A stretch of 7,060 nt of DNA, from positions 1 to 7,060 of the forward strand of contig PFLZ01000071.1 in NCBI GenBank assembly GCA_002784795.1. The letters are read 5' to 3'. Shown piece by piece: positions 1 to 4,900 of this stretch. The translations under genes were made by a program, and so were the position numbers. Source of the stretch: Candidatus Magasanikbacteria bacterium CG_4_10_14_0_8_um_filter_42_12. Its GTDB lineage: Bacteria > Patescibacteriota > Patescibacteriia > Magasanikbacterales > UBA922. How positions within the stretch are numbered: position 1 is the first letter of the stretch; the number at the start of each line of letters is the position of its first letter. The notes under the pieces are model-generated. The model was not told the origin of the DNA, ran no database searches, and was given only the letters and a program-made list of their open reading frames with translations.

Positions 1-2
1 AC

Positions 3-473
3 CCAATCAAGCATATTCGATATGGCTATTTTCATATCGTGCATTTCACCGCAGAAGATGGCTCAAAAATACAAGAGATGCAACAAGAATTGTCTTTACT
101 CCGAGATATCTTGCGTGCGATTATTACCACATTTGATCCAAAGATGCGTGCAGAAACACAAAAAAAACTTGGACGAACAGAGGAAGGTCCTATGAAAACA
201 CTTGCAAGCGTCTTTGAGCGATTTGGAGGCGAAGCAAAAAGTGCAGAGCCGGTGATGGAAGAAAAAAAGCAAGCACCAAAGCAAACTGCAAAGGAAATGC
301 CAACAAGTGCGACAAAGGAAAAAGCAGAAGACGTATCAACCGAGGCTCCACGTGTCTCAGAAACACCGGCAGAAAAAATCGAACCTGTCGCAGAAGAAGC
401 AACATCCGTTGCTATGGAAGATATCGACAAAAAATTGGATCAGCTGCTTGAAGAAGATCTCAAGCAAGTGTAA
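3..473 (+). CDS. rpsF: 30S ribosomal protein bS6, 3' part, with long acidic C-terminal tail
   Basis: The frame is already open at the left edge, so this is the C-terminal 156 residues of a gene that starts outside the window; a GTG at 39 is internal, not a start. The first residues read PIKHIRYGYFHIVHFTAEDG, followed by a helix with QELSLLRDILRAIITTF. This matches the second half of the bS6 ferredoxin-like fold (the YPI...GYF strand, then the helix carrying the L-R-D-x-L-R pattern). bS6 binds 16S rRNA in the 30S platform as a heterodimer with bS18, encoded two genes downstream. After the core, about 100 residues of Glu/Lys/Ala/Pro/Thr-rich low-complexity sequence end in a predicted amphipathic segment (DIDKKLDQLLEEDL). 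Typical bS6 proteins end soon after the core, so the tail is unusual; its function is unknown. It stops at TAA, 33 bases before ssb, suggesting one operon. The family call is secure; the true start is not visible. Confidence 0.9.
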   Translation, partial: PIKHIRYGYFHIVHFTAEDGSKIQEMQQELSLLRDILRAIITTFDPKMRAETQKKLGRTEEGPMKTLASVFERFGGEAKSAEPVMEEKKQAPKQTAKEMPTSATKEKAEDVSTEAPRVSETPAEKIEPVAEEATSVAMEDIDKKLDQLLEEDLKQV

Positions 474-506
474 TATAAAGACACTATTCTCTTAATCCAC
501 GTCTCT

Positions 507-938
507 ATGGATCTCAATCGCGCAACCATCCTCGGGCGACTCACCCGAGACCCCGAACTCCGCTCTACCACGAGTGGCAAAACCGTCGCTACACTCAGTG
601 TCGCAACCAATCGTGTGTGGAATGACCAGTCTGGTCAAAAGCAGGAACAATCTGAATTCCACAATTGTGTCCTTTGGGGAAAACTTGCAGATATTGCAGG
701 ACAATACCTCAGTAAAGGACGTCGTGTGTACGTCGAAGGACGAATTCAAACACGTGACTGGGTAGGAACTGACGGTGTGAAGAAATATCGCACTGAGCTC
801 GTTGCTGACAATCTGATCATGCTCGATGGCCCACGTGGTACAGGAAGTGCTCCAGCAGGAAGTAACGATGACAGTATGCCTCCTGTGGATGATAGTTCTG
901 GTGACGATGAGATAAAAGTAGAAGACATCCCATTCTAA
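507..938 (+). CDS. ssb: Single-stranded DNA-binding protein SSB
   Basis: The 143-residue product coats single-stranded DNA during replication, repair and recombination, and recruits partners through its C-terminal tip. The N-terminus MDLNRATILGRLTRDPELR is the canonical SSB opening, which fixes the ATG at 507. Residues 1 to about 106 form the OB fold, including the TSGKTVATLSVATNR strand region, SEFHNCVLWGKLADIAGQYL and KGRRVYVEGRIQTRDW. Residues from about 107 are a Gly/Ser/Asp-rich disordered linker ending DDEIKVEDIPF, the acidic tip with the terminal D-I-P-F that binds SSB-interacting proteins in known families. Length is slightly short (E. coli SSB is about 178 residues) because the linker is brief. 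No Shine-Dalgarno sequence precedes the start (upstream bases are pyrimidine-rich). It lies between rpsF and rpsR, seven bases before the latter, the conserved arrangement seen in many bacteria. Nothing suggests a phage copy. Confidence 0.97.
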   Translation: MDLNRATILGRLTRDPELRSTTSGKTVATLSVATNRVWNDQSGQKQEQSEFHNCVLWGKLADIAGQYLSKGRRVYVEGRIQTRDWVGTDGVKKYRTELVADNLIMLDGPRGTGSAPAGSNDDSMPPVDDSSGDDEIKVEDIPF

Positions 939-945
939 ATGTATT

Positions 946-1197
946 ATGGCACAACAAAGAAAACAACAGCGAAATAACACGCCAAAGAAGCAGGAAAAAC
1001 GATACTGTTTTTTCAAGGCGTACGATATCGAAGATGTTGATTACAAAGATATCGAAACACTTCGCCGATTTCTTTCTTCAAACATGAAGATCAAACCTCG
1101 ACGAAAGACAGGTCTCTCTGCAAAATACCAACGTAAGGTTGCTAAGGCAATCAAGCAGGCACGTATAGCAGGACTCCTCGGATTTACTGCAAAGTAA
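946..1197 (+). CDS. rpsR: 30S ribosomal protein bS18
   Basis: The 83-residue basic protein sits on the 30S platform, where bS18 pairs with bS6. After a Lys/Gln/Asn-rich N-terminal arm (residues 1-18) comes the conserved core: RYCFF, then VDYKDIETLRRFLSSNMKI (compare the IDYKD...L..(F/Y)I...GKI pattern of the family), KPRRKTGLSAKYQRKVAKAIKQARIAGLL, matching the P-R-R-x-T-G-x-x-A-K-x-Q-R-x-x-A-x-A-I-K-x-A-R signature. Length is normal for bS18. The ATG at 946 is seven bases after the ssb stop, too close for a separate promoter, so it is cotranscribed. There is no Shine-Dalgarno motif, so translational coupling to ssb is likely. It ends TAA and is followed by an intrinsic terminator. No rplI (bL9) follows, although rplI is the usual next gene in many bacteria; bL9 is reported missing in some Patescibacteria. 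Confidence 0.97.
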   Translation: MAQQRKQQRNNTPKKQEKRYCFFKAYDIEDVDYKDIETLRRFLSSNMKIKPRRKTGLSAKYQRKVAKAIKQARIAGLLGFTAK

Positions 1198-1209
1198 ACA
1201 AGAAAGCAA

Positions 1210-1237
1210 GAAAACAATAAATCTAGAAAACAATAAA
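1210..1237 (+). repeat. Short direct repeat in the rpsR 3' UTR
   Basis: The 12-base string GAAAACAATAAA occurs exactly at 1210-1221 and again at 1226-1237, 16 bases apart, in an A-rich unstructured stretch between the rpsR stop and the terminator. It could be a slippage or duplication product. I see no regulatory meaning; it may simply reflect low base complexity. Confidence 0.5.
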
Positions 1238-1239
1238 AC

Positions 1240-1265
1240 AAAAACCGGCAAGTTGCCGGTTTTTT
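1240..1265 (+). terminator. Rho-independent terminator of the rpsF-ssb-rpsR operon
   Basis: ACCGGC (1244-1249) pairs with GCCGGT (1255-1260) around the five-base loop AAGTT. The stem extends by A-T pairs from the preceding A-run (1240-1243) against the T-run at 1261-1264. The T-run makes this a classical intrinsic terminator for + strand transcription, about 43 bases after the rpsR stop. The A-run before the stem means it could also work for transcripts arriving on the minus strand, but no gene is visible there. Confidence 0.92.
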
Positions 1266-1314
1266 GCTTTATAGGATATATTGTAGTTCGTCATTACTAT
1301 TTACAAATTACGAC

Positions 1315-1320
1315 TATACT
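1315..1320 (+). promoter_or_regulatory. Candidate -10 box upstream of the GC-rich RNA island
   Basis: TATACT matches five of six bases of the sigma-70 -10 consensus. It lies in a stretch of about 25% GC immediately before the abrupt jump to GC-rich sequence, and would place a start near 1326-1328, at the first GGG of the structured region. No good -35 hexamer is seen 16-18 bases upstream, so this is a weak call. The string TATACTGTACC recurs as TATACTGAACC at 1893-1903, before the giant gene. Confidence 0.45.
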
Positions 1321-1322
1321 GT

Positions 1323-1625
1323 ACCAGGGCCCGGACGGAGTACAATGCGCTCATGTTGAGTGAGCCACAATGTATTCGCATCCGGACCTTGGTGGGCGAC
1401 GCATGCCTCAGCGGAGGCTAGCTCAACGCGAGGGCGTCAACGCGGCATCTCGCCGCGAGTTGCTCCGGGACTAGTCCGGAGGAATGGGGCGTCGGAGGAA
1501 CCGACACTTCGTCATGCGTCCGCCGATGCTGGTCTTGATGGCGGGCGTGCTGTGCTTCTGGTGGCGAAGCATGGCTCTCTCCTTGTTACGGGTGTATGCA
1601 AAAAGAGGCAACGTGCCTCCCTGTA
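1323..1625 (+). ncRNA. Candidate structured non-coding RNA of unknown family
   Basis: Bases 1321-1620 are about 62% GC by hand count, against about 25% in the 60 bases on either side, the classic look of a structural RNA in an AT-rich spacer. Readable helices are: 1323-1335 with 1381-1393 (13 positions, one C-A mismatch, one G-U), enclosing 1346-1349/1377-1380 and 1350-1353/1361-1364; 1405-1409/1414-1418; 1441-1446/1452-1457; 1463-1468/1476-1481; 1491-1495/1501-1505; 1516-1524/1540-1548 (with G-U pairs); 1553-1558/1566-1571; and 1605-1610/1614-1619. A long-range helix, GACGCATG (1398-1405) with CATGCGTC (1513-1520), would close a domain of four hairpins. The ends can also pair (CAGGG 1325-1329 with CCCTG 1619-1623). 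I looked for hallmarks of RNase P RNA, tmRNA, SRP RNA, tRNA and group II domain V and found none. Strand is inferred from the upstream TATACT box; the 3' end is uncertain because no clear + strand terminator follows. Function unknown. Confidence 0.6.
1600..1619 (-). terminator. Terminator-like hairpin reading on the minus strand
   Basis: GAGGCA (1605-1610) and TGCCTC (1614-1619) form a six-pair stem with a three-base loop. On the minus strand the stem is followed directly by TTTTTGC, the form of an intrinsic terminator; on the + strand it is followed by CCTGTAAAAAT, which is not. No gene reading leftward is visible to its right, so it may only be the last helix of the structured RNA, or it may stop antisense transcription into the RNA. 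Confidence 0.35.
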
Positions 1626-1703
1626 AAAATAGTATCACACGAAGTTGAATTTTTTGCAACTAATTTTGTTTATTCGTTTATTGGTTGATTAGATTATTTG
1701 TAC

Positions 1704-1775
1704 GGAGTGACAAGCGTCAGCTTGTTTCTTAGCGGCGATACCCTTGCTATGTAACAAGCTGACGCTTGTCACTCC
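1704..1775. repeat. REPIN-like element: inverted pair of GGAG-headed REP hairpins
   Basis: Two perfectly complementary 23-base arms (1704-1726 and 1753-1775) flank a 26-base spacer (1727-1752). Each arm starts at its outer end with GGAG and then holds its own small palindrome, ACAAGC-GTCA-GCTTGT (1710-1725; mirrored at 1754-1769). A GTAG or GGAG tetranucleotide next to a short hairpin is the described signature of REP sequences mobilised by RAYT (HUH-type Y1) transposases, and two REPs in inverted orientation form a REPIN. The element can fold as one long hairpin or as two small ones. The spacer can add a weak helix (AGC..GG / CC..GCT). It lies in non-coding DNA between the RNA island and the giant gene. 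No transposase is present in the window, so REPIN identity rests on architecture alone. It is not a clean terminator, since the next T-run begins about 17 bases beyond the stem. Confidence 0.65.
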
Positions 1776-1853
1776 ACTCGCAGAGTAGAATAGTTTTTTA
1801 GTTTTTCAGGGAACACTGATGCTTTAGTACTTGATTTTTTTCTATCCACGATT

Positions 1854-1882
1854 GTTACGTGTTACGTGCTATGTGTTACGTG
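1854..1882 (+). repeat. Heptamer tandem repeat upstream of the giant surface-protein gene
   Basis: Four consecutive seven-base units read GTTACGT, GTTACGT, GCTATGT, GTTACGT, followed by a further G (1854-1860, 1861-1867, 1868-1874, 1875-1881). The third copy differs at two positions. The tract ends ten bases before the TATACT box at 1893, so it covers the place where a -35 element would lie. It could be a slippage-prone tract or a set of direct-repeat binding sites for a regulator. Confidence 0.7.
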
Positions 1883-1892
1883 AAAAAAATGA

Positions 1893-1898
1893 TATACT
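1893..1898 (+). promoter_or_regulatory. Candidate -10 box of the giant surface-protein gene
   Basis: TATACT is preceded by an A-run (1883-1889) and lies 32 bases before the ATG at 1931, giving a predicted transcript start near 1904-1906 and a leader of about 25 bases without a Shine-Dalgarno sequence. The expected -35 position falls inside the heptamer tract and matches TTGACA poorly. A longer match with the upstream candidate (TATACTG, A or T, ACC) supports a common promoter type. Confidence 0.45.
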
Positions 1899-1930
1899 GA
1901 ACCTACATTGCAAGCACTATCAACAGTGTT

Positions 1931-4900
1931 ATGTTTCACCGCAAACAAACCGCAACTGCCCCGCCCCAGAAAACGCATGCAACAACAGACAGCTATTGGA
2001 TATGGCATGGCTTTTTTAGTTCGTATAAAACACTCAAAGAAAGTAGTCCAGCATATAAGGATAAAAAGCGACTAGCCCACATGAGGAATCAGATCATCTT
2101 ACACTATGTAAAGAACTTTTTTTTGTTTCCCATTTGGTTTTTCAGATTACTCGTTCCATCATACATGAAAGGAGACGTAAACGTCTGGACCAATCTCAAA
2201 ACAATAACCATCAATAAAGAATTCCGTCCCCTTCGTATCGCCATGCTGTCGCAACTGGTGTTTCTTTTTTTCATTGTCCAGTTTGGTGTTACCGTATTTT
2301 ACAAACATGCAGCTCCTGCATATGCCGCGACCTACACCTTCACCCAGTCCTCCTGGAGTGGGAGTGCGTCTACGACAGCGACCGGTCTTCACCCTGGTGA
2401 CGCTACGGGATGGACGTATTATTATAGTGCGTCGAGTACTATTTCTGCTGGATCAGATGTACGACTGAGTGCTGTTACAGATTCATTTACAAAAACAAGT
2501 GACACGGATTTTGGTGGAGCTACGACGAGTAGTGTGGAAGTGAGTGGGAGTGGAGATAGCGCGAGTGTAGTGCTTACGAGTACGGCGGATGAAATTTATG
2601 ATTGGATTCAGCCTGATGGTGGATCTTCTACATCTACGGTTATCACTGATCCACCTGTTGATTTGGGATCAAATCAATATGTAGGTGTGAAATACGGAAA
2701 TTATATGTTCTATATTGGAGACACTGGAAGCGTGTACAGATATGATGTTTCTGGTAACTCTTGGGATACCATGTCCAGTCAAACATTAAATAGTGGGGAT
2801 AGTTTTTATATGCCTGGAACAAAAGATACTGTTAATGGTAAAGTTTATTTTTTAGCTCAAAATGACCCTGGTACAAGTTATGCTTTTTATTCTTATGATC
2901 TCGCTACTGATACATGGGGTACATTGCATAATTCAATATATGGTGCACACGCAGGTTGGGCGATGTATATTTCTCCTGAAGTTGGGGCAGGAACAATATT
3001 TGCCTATTATTCAAATAATGGAGCCAAAATTCAATATGATATTGAAACAGATCTTTGGACATTTTCTGGTGCGCCAGGAGGTTCCTTTAGTAGGGGAGGA
3101 AGGAATAGTGATGGAACAGAATTTTATCTTTTTTCTGGTGGCATTCATACATATGATGGTGCAACATGGACTACTATTACGAGCACCCTCCCCAGTTTAA
3201 GTGGTGCTGTTGGTCTTATACATGATAAGAATTTTGAAAATTTTTATTACTACAATTACAATACCTTGTATCAATACAATATCAGCTTGAATCAATGGGC
3301 TCAATTGTCAGGTCATCCTGCGGGGACAACTTCTTATTCACCTATCCTTTTTGCTTCGGATGAAGATAACAACTATATATATGCAATCAAGGGAGGAAGT
3401 TATACCAATTTTCATATATTTGATGTTGCATCATCTACCTGGACACAGTTGGTGGATATGCCTAATATCTATCCCTATCATATAGAGCAAGATCCAGAAA
3501 ATCATGCAATATATTATGCCGCATATTCTACGGGTAAAATGTACAAATACGTCTCCGCCACCCTCACCTATGACACCCCCGGTACCTACACCTCAGCAGT
3601 CATCGACAACGGATCCCACGCAGGGTACACAACGATGGACTACACCACCACACTAAACTCCCAAACAGTCACCCTCGACGTCCGCGCCGGAGATAGCACA
3701 GACACCGGTGACGGGAGTTGGACGAGCTGGACCACGGGTGTCGCTAGTGGTGGAGATATCTCAGCCCTCGGCACTCATAGATACATCCAATACCGCGCAA
3801 ACCTCTCAACGAGCGACATCACAAAAACCCCAACCCTCGATGACATCACGGTGAACTTCAATACATACACATCTGGCGAAGTAATCTCCAGCCCATATGA
3901 CAGCTATGATGCTGCCAACGTGCTGGCTGGAGTGTCGTGGACAGGGACCACGTCGACAGACGAAGTGATCAAATTCCAACTTAGAACATCTGCCGATGGA
4001 GCTTCATGGACAGACTGGATGGGAACCGATGGAACAAGTAGTACATATTTTACCGCGAGCGATGGAAGCACAGATATAAGTGGCATCGACATCGGCGACG
4101 GTACAAATGATCAATGGATCCAATACCAAGCATTCCTCACAAGTGCCGGTGCTGCCACCCCAATTCTTTCGGGTGTCACCATGACCTACGTCGTCAACGC
4201 CACCCCTGAAGTGCAAACCGTGACCGCTGTACAGAATAGTGACGGCACAGTGAGTATCTCGTACGAAGTACGAGATACAGATACCCTGAGCGGTGGCACC
4301 CCTGGAACAGTGTTGCCCACTATAGAATACTGGAACGGGTCTACCTGGATAGAAGCAAGTACACTGAGTGCAGACGCAACATCAACAAAAGCAGTAAACG
4401 AAAGTACATTTACCGCATATTCTCTCACATGGTACCCAGACATAGACTTTGATGAGCAGTATCTCAACAGTAGCACCGGCCAAATCCGTGTGAAAGCAAA
4501 CGATAGCGAAGCCGCAAATAACATTGGCAGTGGTCTGTCAGCAACATTTGCCCTCGACACCAAGAAACCAATAAAAACAAGCTTTTCTATCGATGCCAGA
4601 ACAGGGATCAGCCCCAATCTCACCCTTGTCGGCAGTGATGACACTATGGCAGGACTCGAGATCCTCATGTCCAATGCCTCAACCGCCCTTGGCGCAGATG
4701 GAACGAACGCAAGTAGTGGCATCTGGATGGCATACACGACGAGCTTTGACTGGACATTCAATGCAAACCCAAATACTGTCTACTACCAATTTCGTGATGC
4801 CACTGGCAATACGAGTACCGTCTACACAAGTACAGCACCTCAAACACCACAAAACCCGGTCTACCGTGACATCTCCAATAGTGAAACATCTGAATGGCGA

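Noticed and set aside
492..1016. Long minus-strand frame opposite ssb
   Set aside because: It is antisense to a secure ssb gene and has no recognisable domain.
1..1197. Recoded UGA (Gly) as in Gracilibacteria/SR1
   Set aside because: No in-frame TGA is needed in rpsF, ssb, rpsR or the giant gene, and all visible stops are TAA, so the standard code explains everything.
1321..1625. Identity of the island as RNase P RNA, tmRNA, SRP RNA, tRNA or a group I/II intron
   Set aside because: I found no GAGGAAAGTCC / ACAGAA pair, no tmRNA acceptor or tag frame, no SRP GGAAG/AGCAGCC loop, no T-arm in position, and no intron domain V. A divergent member cannot be excluded by eye.
1360..1626. An 88-codon + strand frame across the GC-rich island
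   Set aside because: Its Arg/Ala/Gly/Ser composition only reflects high GC and few stops; it has no domain-like pattern or ribosome binding site and overlaps numerous hairpins.
1704..1810. The large inverted repeat as a simple intrinsic terminator
   Set aside because: The T-rich stretch starts about 17 bases after the stem, the loop is 26 bases long, and the GGAG-headed internal palindromes fit a REP doublet better.
2862..3200. A 112-codon + strand frame overlapping the propeller
   Set aside because: It is an out-of-frame reading of the AT-rich propeller DNA; the propeller motifs at residues 320, 367 and 406 lie in the main frame.
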